Assembly: GCA_018340375.1 (NCBI GenBank)
Contig: JAFFJZ010000006.1
Coordinates: 21,024,001-21,088,000 of the forward strand
DNA: 64,000 nt
Reading direction: 5' to 3'
From: Gonatopus flavifemur
Lineage: Eukaryota > Arthropoda > Insecta > Hymenoptera > Dryinidae
In this document: positions 22,105 to 32,799 of the stretch, in pieces
How the letters are laid out: each line of letters starts with the position of its first letter
How positions within the stretch are numbered: the stretch's first letter is position 1
Program-made: the position numbers and the translations under genes
Notes under the pieces: model-generated
Seen by the model: the letters and a program-made list of their open reading frames with translations, nothing else
Told to the model about the DNA's origin: nothing
Databases searched by the model: none

Positions 22105-25100
22105 AGTTGGTTGTGTTGCTCTCCCAGCGAATTTTTGAATAGATTAACAAAAAGATTCACCATTCTATATATAATAGCTCGATTTACTTCGACAGAAAAT
22201 CATAGAATTGTATATAAAATCTCTCCGGATAGATAAAGTCCCCTCTTCTCTCTTCTCATTCTCCCACGAGAGAATGAAAAAAAAAAACTCACATTTTTTA
22301 AGCCAAGAAAAAATGATTGTTACACAATCATTCGGTAATCCATGTCATGATTACCCCTGTTCTCAAATTCGAAGTACTCTCTTCAGGAATTGAAACTATT
22401 CGCTAATCGAAAATTCAAACTCCACCAAACGCGTCGCATCGATTGGCAACCCCGAAAATATTTCGCATATTTGAAAATCTCGTTTTCAGTATAAATTTAA
22501 AACAACTCTCCATAAAACTTGTGAAATTTTTCATTTTCCCTGGCATTCGTATTCACGCGAAACCAAAACGAGAAGAAAAAAAAACAACAACAACACACCG
22601 CTCATATTTTGTATTAAAAAAATCACTATGTAAATTTTATTCTCATACAAAAATGTAAATATTCTTTTTTGTTGGTAATTTTTTTATTCACGTTGAAACG
22701 AAACGACGACAGTGCGCATCATATAAAATTTATCGTTATTACCTCGTTTGTTCGTTGATAATTTTGCCCTTTCGGTGAACAATTCTTCCCTCCAATGTGA
22801 TTTTCGTGGCAAACAATCGGAATATAATTCCAGTCGAAAGACAGTTACCGAGAAACAAGGGAAGACATGAAGAATTAAAAGCAAGAGAAAACGTGGGTGC
22901 GTCGAATGAAAATTCTGCGACGCAACGGTGTCAAGGAAGGAACGAAAAAAGGAGAGAGGAAGGAAGGAAGGAAGGGATTTCCAAGGCACATTGATTGAGT
23001 TAGCGTCGTCGTATCACGCTAACTATCACACAGTCACGAGGAATTTTGTAAATACGGTAACGTTTGAAATCAACGATCTTGGGTTATATATATAATGCAT
23101 CGTGATACCGAGTTCGATTTTCGTTATATATATATATCAAGGCTCAAAGGAATTTCTTCCATCCCCCGGTCCTACGATGTACATTGTAGGTCATTCGAGT
23201 CCCGAGAAAACTCTAGCGAGCAAAGCAGAGAACAAAGCAAAGCGAGACGAGGCGAGGCGAAGCAGAGCAAAGCAAAGCGGAGCAAAGCAAACCGAAGCAA
23301 ACCACCAAAGAGCCTCGCATTGCGTGTCTAGTCACCGGAAGTGGTTCTCTGGTGCGCTAGGCGTGGCTCCTTGATGTACGACCCCTTGTATCTTACGCAG
23401 CTACACCGGGTAAGCTAGCCTTGGCTTGGTACTACGTATCTACCTCGTGGATATATACATATATAGGGTGTCCAATAACCTTTGCCAACCCAACTCCCTT
23501 GAGGTCTTCTTGAGAAACAGGATCGATCGACTCGTCCTTGTCTTGCCACAGCTTTTAAAGTTGGCTAATGGTAAACAATCGAAACCACTAATCGCCATCT
23601 CTGAGGGATCGATAAGAGTTTCCAGAGTATCGGTATTGAATTCGAAAACAAAAAGAATTGAATTATTTATTCTCATTTCAATCTCATTCAAAATCAACAT
23701 GAAAAATGTAAATCACAAATAACGCTCGGTAGTTGCAAACATGAATGAATTTGGAAGCACCGTAGTATGAATTTAATGCATCTTGAGTGGCGGATCATCA
23801 TCAAACGAGTCAGTTCAGTTCATTAGGGATTCTAAAATTTCATTCAGTGTATTCTGTTAGAAATTTCAACAGCTTCAAACAACATATTCATGCACACACT
23901 TCATCACCCTTGAACGAATCACTCTTCCCCGTATTTCATTACCTCCAAGTATATTCTCTGTTTAATTCAATTACATCATTGATTACTTCAATACACTCCA
24001 CACAATTCCCATGAATTCTAATCCATTGAATTTCCACATATATATGCGCTGAAATGAATTTCACTTCACCATTGTAGTCAAATAAACACATTCCAACGTG
24101 TATTCAATTACATTCCAATGATGAGTCCTTGAATATTCAAATTACAAACCGTGATTCTTGCAAACTAGAATAAGAAATAGAATTTTCATGATTTTCACTA
24201 TTTTTTTTATAAAAATTGTATAACAAGATCGACCCTTTTCCTTTGATTCATTTCCCGATATTTATTTGCAACTTTTGTTGATTCAGAAGAAGAAGAAAAT
24301 CTCAATCGATTCCTTGAATTCAATCAAACCAGAACCAGGTAGATATATATTAATTTTCGAATTACCATCATTAATCATATGGAATCAAAAGCGATCTCTC
24401 ATTAACATACGAATCTCATTCGAAGCTAATTCATATTCGGTCACCACGCGTCAACGTGTTTCGTTATCAAATCATATCGTTGGGATGATTGATGTTTTTC
24501 CCGTCCCTCGCTCGGCGTTTCAATATTCCAATTCGCGTGATATTCTCATTCGTCGATTCACACCTTTTTATTTCTCTAAACAACGATAAACCTTGGTCGC
24601 ACCTTTGTCCGAGGTAAAAACATGATGCGTTATTTCATATCCGTATTCCATCACCGTTATTTCGCACGCATTCGGATGTATAATAACAATAATAGTTATA
24701 GCAAAACTGTATGTTGCGTTATTGGACCTCGACGCTAATGAAACGGTGGCTGGCTGGCTGGCTGGCTGGCTGGTGAAATTTAATTAAAGGCGCAGCCAGA
24801 TATTTAGATCATCGTCGTGAAGCTGCCACTGCTGTTGCTGCTGCTACCGCCGCTGGTTAGAGATGTTGTATTTACTGACGTTACCAGGTAACGGATTAGA
24901 ATATTATTGGCGAGCCCCGTCTATATACTCGGGAAATAATTAAAGGAGTAGGGAAAATAAGACTCGTCGTGTTCATCACGGTGGATCATAATAATAATCT
25001 CGCTTTTAAGAGAGGAGAGGGAGAAGAAAGGTACGGAAAACGGTTGAGCGAGATAAAAGTTATGTGAAAAATGCGTGTGCGTTTGAAAGTTATGCGGAGG

Positions 25101-25629
25101 CTTGGAATAAATTTATATTACGAAACGAAAGGATGCGAGGAATTTCTAACGTGTCCTGTCTCGTGTTGTATACACATTCTCTGTGTCTTCCTCTCTCTTC
25201 TCTCGTTATACAAGGATGCGATGGGCGGACGACTTTGCGATTCAGTCACATGTTTCGATGTTTTTCTTCTCTGCTTTCGGGAGGAGAGAGACTAAGAGAA
25301 AGAGGGCAGAAATTTACAAAAACGTCAAATCCACAGGGAATATCAGTTGTTAGATACAGAGAATTTTTTCACAGCTGCGGATTATGCTGTGTTGTAAGTC
25401 TGGTGATTCAGCGAAGCAGGAAAGGTTGGTTTTGAGGTGTGACGATTTGTGATCCAAAAAGCTTTTCATTCGTTCATTTGTTTTGCAATAAAAATCCAAT
25501 ATTCGGACCTTCGATGATAAGTATGATAGGTCAAAGAAATTTTTCTCTAGAAATTTTTCTTGTAAAATAGATTTGTACATAGTTTTGCTTTGAAGAATAA
25601 TTTTTTGTATTAAAATTGTATATAAATTC
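22105..25629. other. No gene seen; simple repeats
   Basis: Contains a GGAAGGAAGG run near 22965, an AAAGC/GAGCA-rich stretch at 23217-23310, and a GGCT microsatellite at 24747-24773. At 22140-22215, TATATATAATAGC words suggest a fragment of a GCTG-palindrome MITE. No protein is recognised. Confidence 0.45.
24747..24773. repeat. GGCT microsatellite
   Basis: About six uninterrupted GGCT units. Confidence 0.95.
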
Positions 25630-25752
25630 CAGAGATGGACAGCATCAACTTTTTGTAATTCAAATACTTTTTCATTAACATTGAATAGGGATTTTGAAAA
25701 TCACATTTGAAAGTACTTTCAGTACAAAAAATAATTGAGGCTGTCCATCTCA
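25630..25752. mobile_element. hAT-like MITE, CAGAGATGGACAGC ends
   Basis: The left CAGAGATGGACAGCATCAAC pairs with the right ...TTGAGGCTGTCCATCTC. Partial pairing continues through CTTTTTGTA and TACAAAAAATAA. The ends resemble those of the hAT relic at 3735 (CAGAGATG). The last bases of the right end are altered and no 8-bp duplication is visible. Confidence 0.6.
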
Positions 25753-25799
25753 AGAGCTGTTTTGGTGATATCAAAGTCACCTTCAATTGAATAATCAGA

Positions 25800-26060
25800 G
25801 TTGTTCCCGCTCACCTCGCCATTGAATACCCCAGAAGACGCTTGCTTCGCTCGTCATTCAATGTTCCAAATGGGATTCGTTTCGCTAACACTTTGAAGAC
25901 GCTCGTCCCGCTCGCCATTTACTACTCCAAATTGCACTTTTCGAATTCAAAGACACTTGCTTTGCTCGCCATCTAATGTTCCATATGGGGCTCGCCTCGC
26001 TGGTACTTCCATCAATTCGCAGACGCTCGCTCCGCTCGTTATTCGGTGTTTCAAATTCAA
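25800..26060. repeat. Tandem block with GACGCTCGCTTCGCTCGCCATT core
   Basis: A 22-bp core of the form GACGCTYGCTYCGCTCGYCATT occurs at 25837, 25898, 25952 and 26022, spaced 54-70 bp apart. Partial copies are at 25808 and 25988. The spacer carries ATGTTCCAAATGGG and AATTCGAATTC-type words. The block is GC-richer than its surroundings. A related piece in opposite orientation, with matching flank, lies at 46372-46452. Confidence 0.7.
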
Positions 26061-26183
26061 TGTGTCTGAAAGAGTGAAGAAACTGTAGGAATAAGCACAC
26101 ACTTGACATGAATATGAACATAAGCATGAGCGGAATGCGCAGAAACACCATGGAATTGTGCGTGTGCGCCTCATGTGTCTCAA

Positions 26184-26240
26184 TACACTCTCGTGCTTAC
26201 CGTTTTAAGAGGATATTAGCAAGCGTGGCACTTACTCGTC
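26184..26240. repeat. Right flank of the GACGCTCGC repeat
   Basis: AAGAGGATATTAGCAAGCGT followed by GGCACTTACTCGTCC matches, as complement, the sequence at 46372-46412 next to the GCGAGCGTC core there. This shows that the dispersed repeat is longer than the tandem core alone. Confidence 0.55.
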
Positions 26241-26989
26241 CATCTCGAACTATTCAAAACTGCTCTCAATTCTGCTAGGAATAACAAGTAATTTATGAAT
26301 GCGTTGTCAAAAAAAAAAAAGATAGATTAATTAGGAAACTGTCGAAATTCAGTGGAAAATTGGTGTTTGGAAAAACAGGGGTGATGTTGCAACACTGCGT
26401 TTGAGAGAGAAAATAAAAACCATCTAATGGATTCGTTAATATCATGCTCGCATAATTGCGATTGCATAGTAAAATGAAACACACATTATTATTCTAATAA
26501 TGATGAGTTAGTACATCCTTTGGATGCTGTGTTATTATAAAGAATAATTCATCCATTCAAAATCAAATAATTATAAATGTTGGAAAACCTTTTCTTGGCT
26601 ACTCGGAAGATCCTTCCCACTCAATAACCATGAAACGTTCATGGAAAAGAAATGTAATTATTATCTCACACTTTATTGATTCAACAAAACACATGAGAAA
26701 AAGGAAATTCTACAAAAATACATTTTATATATTATATGTATTTGTAGCGAATATTTCACGATCGGATGCCTCAGATTTTGATCAGCTACAATCCAAAACA
26801 TGAAATCTCTGTAACTCATGGACGGAGAACATCAGAGTAATTCAAATATCAGTCTCATTCACAATCGCAAAAAGTGTGATATTCGAAGATCTAGTTCGCA
26901 ACCTTCTCGAGATATTTCGATTTTTCGACAAATTCAAAGAAAAGAACACTGAGCCGCAAATAAAATTGACAGACCAAAAAATGTATCCT

Positions 26990-27545
26990 TTATTTCTGTG
27001 TATTCTGAAAGAAGTGTCCTCTTGAAAAACTGTATTCTCCAATATCTCCACCCTCGAATATCTAGCTTCTCCAAGAGCTATCTCCCTAAAAAACTGTATT
27101 CTTAAATATCCGGATTCTCAAAGACCTGTTTCATTGAAGAACTTTATGCTCGAATATCTCCATCCATAAATATCTGTATTTTTGATACTTGAATTCAGGC
27201 GAATGACTCTATTGAGGAATTGTTAGTTGTTATCAATAATCTACATAATTATCGTTGCCATAAGCGATCTTGACTATCGATTTTCATTTTTTCAGCACCT
27301 CAATAGGCATTCGCCTGAATGTAAGTATTAGGAATACAGTTCTTGGAGACAACATTTCTTTGAGAATACAGATACTCAAGAATACAGTTATTGAGGAATA
27401 CAGTTCTTGGGGAATACAGATATTTAAGAACTAAGTTTTCCGAGAAGACAATTCTTGGAAAATTTGGGAATACAGATATCTAAGGATGGAGATATTTAAG
27501 AATACAGTCCTTAAGGAATACAGAAATGAAGAATATAGTTCTTGT
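26990..27545. mobile_element. Foldback element built from short tandem units
   Basis: The left arm (about 26995-27217) carries CTGTATTCT and AATATCTCC units, and the right arm (about 27298-27545) carries the complement, GAATACAG and GGAGATATT, so the two arms are inverted copies composed of degenerate units of about 16 bp. At the centre, TTCAGGCGAATG...TATTGAGG (from 27194) pairs with CCTCAATAG...CATTCGCCTGAA (to 27319), leaving a core of about 80 bp. This resembles Drosophila foldback elements, whose long inverted repeats contain tandem short repeats. Outer ends and any duplication are unclear. Confidence 0.65.
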
Positions 27546-27659
27546 TCTGTCATCAAATTTTGCCAAATGGAGGAAACGATTTTTATTCTGAACATAAAAT
27601 TTTCATGTACAGAATAGTTCTCTAATTTTGGGAAGCCCTGTATATATTTTGGTGTTGAA

Positions 27660-27955
27660 AAACTCTAATTCGCCCAACATGCTCGAACAGTTCTGCTTCT
27701 ACAACCGTTCAGATACGACGAGAAACATGGTGTGTGTGAGACTTGTAACGGGGTGATATCGGTCGCCTTAGTAGAAAACGACAGAATACGCTGGCTACGT
27801 AACAACGCGTCTGTCACAGAATGTGTCTGCTCTAAACGGAAGTTTCCACTTCTATACACTAGGTGGTTCGCGTCGCTACCGAGCGCACTGCAAGTAAAAA
27901 TAAATTCATACGGGTATAAGAAAAGGCGTGGTCCCACGCATCGGCGGGATAGTTG
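27660..27955. other. GC-richer segment, unassigned
   Basis: Base composition is higher in G+C than in its neighbours, and open frames run on both strands (90 codons minus, 74 codons plus). Neither resembles a known protein. ACTAGGTGG followed by TTCGCG at 27858-27872 is loosely CTCF-like. It could be a noncoding exon or regulatory DNA; I cannot decide. Confidence 0.25.
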
Positions 27956-27977
27956 ATTTAAGTGAAGTTTTATTCAG

Positions 27978-28221
27978 GGGATAACAGCGACTACTAACCA
28001 TTCAACCCGAGCCAAACCTTTTCTGACAAATTATTCCAAAATAAAGCAACAAAATCGAAATTTCACTATGTACAGACCATCTTCATTGATTGAAAGAAGT
28101 CTGCGCAGGGCGATATTTCAATTTCACTGCTTTATTTTCGAATAATCTGTCAGAATAGTTTTGAACGTGTCCTTTTTATACCAATAGTTCTAGTTGCATC
28201 TTTAGGTTTCGCTGTTATCCC
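27978..28221. mobile_element. MITE, GGGATAACAGCGA ends, copy 1
   Basis: GGGATAACAGCGA lies at the left and TCGCTGTTATCCC at the right. Inner pairing includes CTGACAAATTATTCCAAAAT against ATTTTCGAATAATCTGTCAG. A related copy lacking these outer ends lies at 57873-58030. It is 244 bp, non-coding. Confidence 0.65.
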
Positions 28222-29890
28222 AGTAAATCGAAAAAATATTCAATAGTCTATAAAATATTTTGTCAATGAGAATAGGTATTCAACTTAACCAACGAAACTT
28301 CGTTCAAAATTCGATTGTTGGGAGTACTACACTTCAAAAAAAATGTGAATGTTTTTTACCTAAAATTGTTTTGACCAATCCACGAACGATTTTGATAAAA
28401 TCTTGAACAATTTATTTCAGTTAACAAACAGTTTCCAGATCGTCACAAAAATTGTTTGGAAATTCAAAGGAAATTTATGAATCCCCAAATAATCTGAAAA
28501 TTAATAAATCCACATGTTTTGCACCATACTTTTTTTCTTGGAAATTCACAAATATCTTTTACAGTGTACAACTCTCAACGTCCAAGTTTTCCATTAGGAT
28601 CTTACGTTTCATCATTAATCGCTTGCTATTAAAACTTTAGTTTGTCTAATTTCATGTTATATTTAGTTTGTATTATAATGCTTTCCTGATCAATTTAATT
28701 AAGAGGATCAAATTCTCACAATAAAAATCATCCAAATCAATCTGTTTTGTTCTCATTCAATAGTTTGTAACGACCGTTCTGTATCCCTTAGAACCTTAGA
28801 ATTCGGTCTTTTTCGAAGCTAATTATTGAATTAAAAGTGATAGGTGTTTTCAACGCTTTAATTGACAACGAAACTCATAGTACGCACTCAAATCGTGTTC
28901 GCAATTTCGTTTATCTCAACAGCAATTTTTATTTCGGTTTTATGTTCATAAGGTTTATGAGAGAACTTTCAATCATATTTATCTTGATCGGAATCCAATG
29001 AAATGAATGAAGCGATTATTGTTATATCATTGAATTTAGTTATGAGATTGTAATCCATTTCTCCTATTTACACGGAGAAAAAAGACGTTCTAGTAGAAAT
29101 TATTGCTCAATGATTTGAAAAACCATTTAATTTGTCGCAACTTCACATCATGAAGCATAAATTTTTACTACATTCAGTTGTAAACATTATACTATTTCAT
29201 TTATAGCACTACTTTAGTACAAATGCATCACATATTTTAATCACACAAAGAAGAACTTATCGAATTCAGAGATCCGAGATTGCTTCATTCTCAATCCATA
29301 CGTTGTCATAATCACTCATACGATTATACAATTTTCTATGATTTTTTCTTCTCGATACTCACGATCTGAATGTGGGAGCGGAAATTATTATATCATAAAA
29401 TTTGTTTATTCCACTTCACACCGATGGTACAAATTTCATTAAATATTAACAATAATCCGTGGCTCATCAATACACTTTCAACATATAGATATTCGAATAT
29501 TCAGTATGTAGCATGCATAATCGTCTTGAAATTATCCACACCCGATACGATAGTATAATTTTTTTAAATCTTATATATAAGAATATATGAAACATTCGTC
29601 ATGATACGTACATTACATACATAATTCGCTATAACAGCACATCATTTGCCATTACAGAAATCTTGTTAACTACTACAACGGGTTTTCAGCTGTGGCAATG
29701 TCGAAGATAAGAAAAATGTTTGCTATTCCGTATACATATAATAATAAAAATTCTGCTACACGGGAAAAATATTATTTTACAAATGACGATGTGAGATCGT
29801 AGCGAAGGACTATATTTGCAGAATTAGTCTATTCAAAATGTGTAACATCGTGAATTGTGCTGTTTTTTGGTTGAATCTTGTTGAATATTA

Positions 29891-30142
29891 CACTGAGAGA
29901 AGAGTTTATTTGTATTTAATGAACCTTGTTTTGGATACGGCAGAATAAATATTTATTACATACAAACATGACTCATTATCCTCAGATAAGGTTTAATAAC
30001 AGTTAAAAAATGTCTTATGAAGTTTTGTAACAGTTAATAAACTTCATTTATAGTTATTAAGCCAAGTTTACGTGGAAAAAATATTTATTTCGCCGTATCC
30101 AAAGTAAGCTTTATTAAATACAAATAAACTCTTCTCTCAGTG
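29891..30142. mobile_element. MITE with CACTGAGAGAAGAG ends, TA TSD
   Basis: The arms of about 60 bp pair: CACTGAGAGAAGAGTTTATT with AATAAACTCTTCTCTCAGTG, then TTGGATACGGC with GCCGTATCCAA. TA flanks both sides (29889-29890, 30143-30144). It is 252 bp and sits inside the MITE at 29759-30501, so it is younger than that element. Confidence 0.88.
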
Positions 30143-30175
30143 TACGATGTTCACTCCTAAAAAAGAAGGTTATGA

Positions 30176-30391
30176 ATGTTGCTGAAGTTTGAATCGTTTA
30201 TCGAAACGAATCAGTAATTGAATAACGAGATCCTCGACTGTTGAAGACCCCGAATTTTGCAGTACTTTTTTCAAGCGATTTTTTCAGTTGCAAAAAGTTA
30301 ATTGAAAAAGGTTCAAAAACGATCATCCATCAGATTTTTTGGGTTTGAAATTTCGTTTCGTTTTTATGAACGATTCAAACTCCAGCAACAT
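30176..30391. repeat. Inverted-repeat element, GTTTGAATCG family, copy 1
   Basis: ATGTTGCTGAAGTTTGAATC pairs with GATTCAAACTCCAGCAACAT at all but one position. Inner words CGAAACGAATC and AATTTCGTTTCG also pair. A second copy lies at 46713-46930. It lies inside the 29759-30501 MITE. Confidence 0.72.
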
Positions 30392-31506
30392 GGTTATAAC
30401 AGCAATATGTGTCTCTAATATCTGACGACTCCTGCTTTTTCAGGTAAGGTCCTATGCTACGATTTTAACATCGTCATTTAAAAGATAATATTTTTTCCGT
30501 GTAGTCCAGGGAAAAAATTTGCTACTTCACTAAAGCATGTTGCTCTCTCAGCAATCTAGTTAGACGTGACAGGAAATTTTGAGCTGGTTTCGTAGAAAAA
30601 TTTGCTATTTCATGAAAGATCCTTCAATCTGCTGCGTTGGCAAATTTATTTTCTTCAGTGAGTAGTGATACAAAGAGAGACACAATTTTGAGGATCACAC
30701 TTCAATTTCGCACTCATGTTTTATTCATTATACACCAACATAATAATTCAGTCATAAATTAATTTGATTACATATTATATTCAAATACGTGTTACGAACA
30801 AAACACTATTCTCAATAATCAAAACCTTTCGCACATGGAACTTGTTGAACAACAATGAGAAGATAAAACATATAATTCATATAAATACACAAATGATTCA
30901 GTAATTACATTAATCACACCAAAAATCATTCGTACGTGAATCGAATGCGTATATATCCACACCCGACATTAGATATTATAATCCTATAATAACGAAAATT
31001 GCTCTTTTGTCTCTGAAATATATCGAATTAATTCCACATATATTCCCCTAAAGCAGAGATTCCCTGTTTTGATATGAAAATTAGTTAGGTTATGTTTCAA
31101 TGTATGCGGAATTCCAAATGTGCTCATCAAATATGGTGATTATAATGCATTCACATTATCGAAATGTAAATTCAGAGATCCGAAAATATGATATCCACAG
31201 ATACAGTTTTCTCCTGTCCCTATGTACCCTCCCTGGTGCATACAAATATAATACCTACATTCCGATATAACTTTATCAAGGTGACATTCGATTTGGCAAA
31301 ACCAAAGGTCGGGAGCTGGGTTCGTTCGAACACATTCGAAACGCAATTATCATTTTTTTTCGTCTCTTCTCATTACGACCGTGGTTATTCTCCCTCAATT
31401 CTGCGGAGATTTATCCACCGGGAACTGGGATCCGCGTATTTTGGAAGATAAAATATGGATGTTATGAATTCTAATTGTTGCGAATACGAATGGAAAATTG
31501 ATTATA

Positions 31507-31654
31507 CACGCGGAAAAAATTCACCACTGTGACAACGAATAATATTATTTTTTAGCTATGACAGCAAAAACATTTTGGCTCTTTCAGTGAAATTTGTTTG
31601 ATATTCTGTATGTGATACCTCGATTTTCTGTATCGGTATATTTCTTTCTCCATG
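31507..31654. mobile_element. Short GCTG-type MITE, TA TSD
   Basis: The left end is CACGCGGAAAAAATTCACC and the right end ATTTCTTTCTCCATG, with TA on both flanks (31505-31506, 31655-31656). The interior has TTAGCTATGACAGCAAAAAC and GATATTCTGTATGTGATACC, the same units as the main cluster. It is 148 bp. Confidence 0.6.
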
Positions 31655-31688
31655 TATATGAATGAAATTTGAAGGATGATGTACCCTT

Positions 31689-32427
31689 GTAGAAAATAGT
31701 AGGAGACTTTTTTTGTAGAGCATTCAACCCCCAGAAGGCAAAATAGTTCCCCTTCGGGTGATCAGGATATCCAAAGGTATTCGAATATCCAATATATTTC
31801 TAAACAAAATTGTCTAAAGATCTTGGGAAGACTTGTTCCTTATTCTTTGGGAAATTCAACACTCATAAGCTGCAAGATTGTTTCATCAAACAATTTGGAG
31901 TTTAATTTTATGCAGTTTTTGTGTGTCCTATCTCATAGAAAATTGATTTATTTCAAATCCCCAACAATCTGGAAGAATGTTTTCTTATGTTCGGGGGAAA
32001 CTTTGGAATGAGAAAACAAAAACAAATCTCTCGAGAATGAAAAGAGAATGATATTGTTTGAAGCATCGAGGATAATATGACCCTGAAATTGAAGAGATTG
32101 GCTGAAAGAGAAGTTTTTTTTATGAAAGATTCAAAGGGGAAAATGAGAAGTTGGAAGCTACTTAATCGGATCCTATGAGGGAGTTTAATACGAAGTAACA
32201 ACACTTCAGGGTCATATTAACGATTGCGTTTTCGTACATTAAATCTAAAGTAGCATGTCACATTGTGGAATTTATGAGGAGTTTTACTTCGCTTCAATTG
32301 AGGATTTCGTCCCTCAGTCTTGAGAGATTCCTCTCCCAAGGGGGGATTCGAGGGTCTATTTCGCCTTTTAGGTGTTGATGAATCCTACGAAAAGTGAGGG
32401 AGAAAGTCTCTTGAATCATCTTTCTAC
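31689..32427. mobile_element. Element with about 70-bp imperfect terminal repeats
   Basis: The left arm contains GTAGAAAATAG...GGAGACTTT...AAGGCAAAATAG (31689-31750). Its complement is recognisable at 32350-32427 (CTATTTCGCCTTTT...AAAGTCTCTTG...TTTCTAC). A smaller inverted pair, TAATATGACCCTGAA at 32073-32087 and TTCAGGGTCATATTA at 32205-32219, lies inside and may be a separate 147-bp MITE. No coding sequence is recognisable. Confidence 0.5.
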
Positions 32428-32560
32428 TGCCACCATTCTTTGGTGAAAAATCTCATAATTATTTTTTAGTGTTAAATTGCGACATATATTGACTCAGAGT
32501 CTATGGAATCTACGCCCACTTCGGTGTGCACTATCACTATTGCTATCTCTTTTATAACTG

Positions 32561-32795
32561 CACTGAAAGAATTTTTCTGTACAAATTACCGTGAAATTCC
32601 AGTAATCGAAGGACGAGTAAAAACTTTTCAAAAAATTGCTGCACAGCTTGTAAAAATGAGTGAGTTTTGAACAGTTAAAAGTGATATTTTCTATAAGTTT
32701 TACAAAATGCACAGTAATATTTTTGAAAAATTCCTACTTGTGTTCCCGGATCACTGAAATTTCACGGTAATTTTTCGAATAAAATTCTTCCTGTG
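32561..32795. mobile_element. MITE with CACTGAAAGAATTTTTC ends, TG flanks
   Basis: The left arm CACTGAAAGAATTTTTC...ATTACCGTGAAATTCCAG pairs with the right CTGAAATTTCACGGTAATTT...AAAATTCTTCCTGTG. TG flanks both sides. It is 235 bp. Confidence 0.65.
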
Positions 32796-32799
32796 TGTA

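Larger units (their letters stand above)
29759..30501. mobile_element. MITE with CACGGGAAAAATATTAT ends, TA TSD
   Basis: The left arm CACGGGAAAAATATTAT...AAATGACGATGT pairs with the right arm ACATCGTCATTT...ATAATATTTTTTCCGTG over about 60 bp, including GATCGTAGC and GCTACGATT. TA flanks both sides (29757-29758, 30502-30503). It contains two further insertions, at 29891-30142 and 30176-30391. Confidence 0.78.
29636..30657. mobile_element. GCTG-palindrome MITE interrupted by a MITE nest
   Basis: The left part (29636-29756) contains TTGCCATTACAG, TTTTCAGCTGTGGC and TTTGCTATTCCG. The right part (30504-30657) contains AAAATTTGCTACTTC, TCTCAGCAATC, GACGTGACAGG and CTGCTGCGTTGGC, and closes with TTTTCTTCAGTG. 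Together they read as one diverged member of the family clustered at 51787-55245, cut in two by the insertion at 29759-30501. The left terminus is not recognisable. Confidence 0.5.

Noticed and set aside
26818..26835. TGGACGGAGAAC, identical to the first 12 bases of miR-184
   Set aside because: The following bases (ATCAGAG) do not match miR-184 and I see no partner arm forming a precursor hairpin. It is most likely chance.
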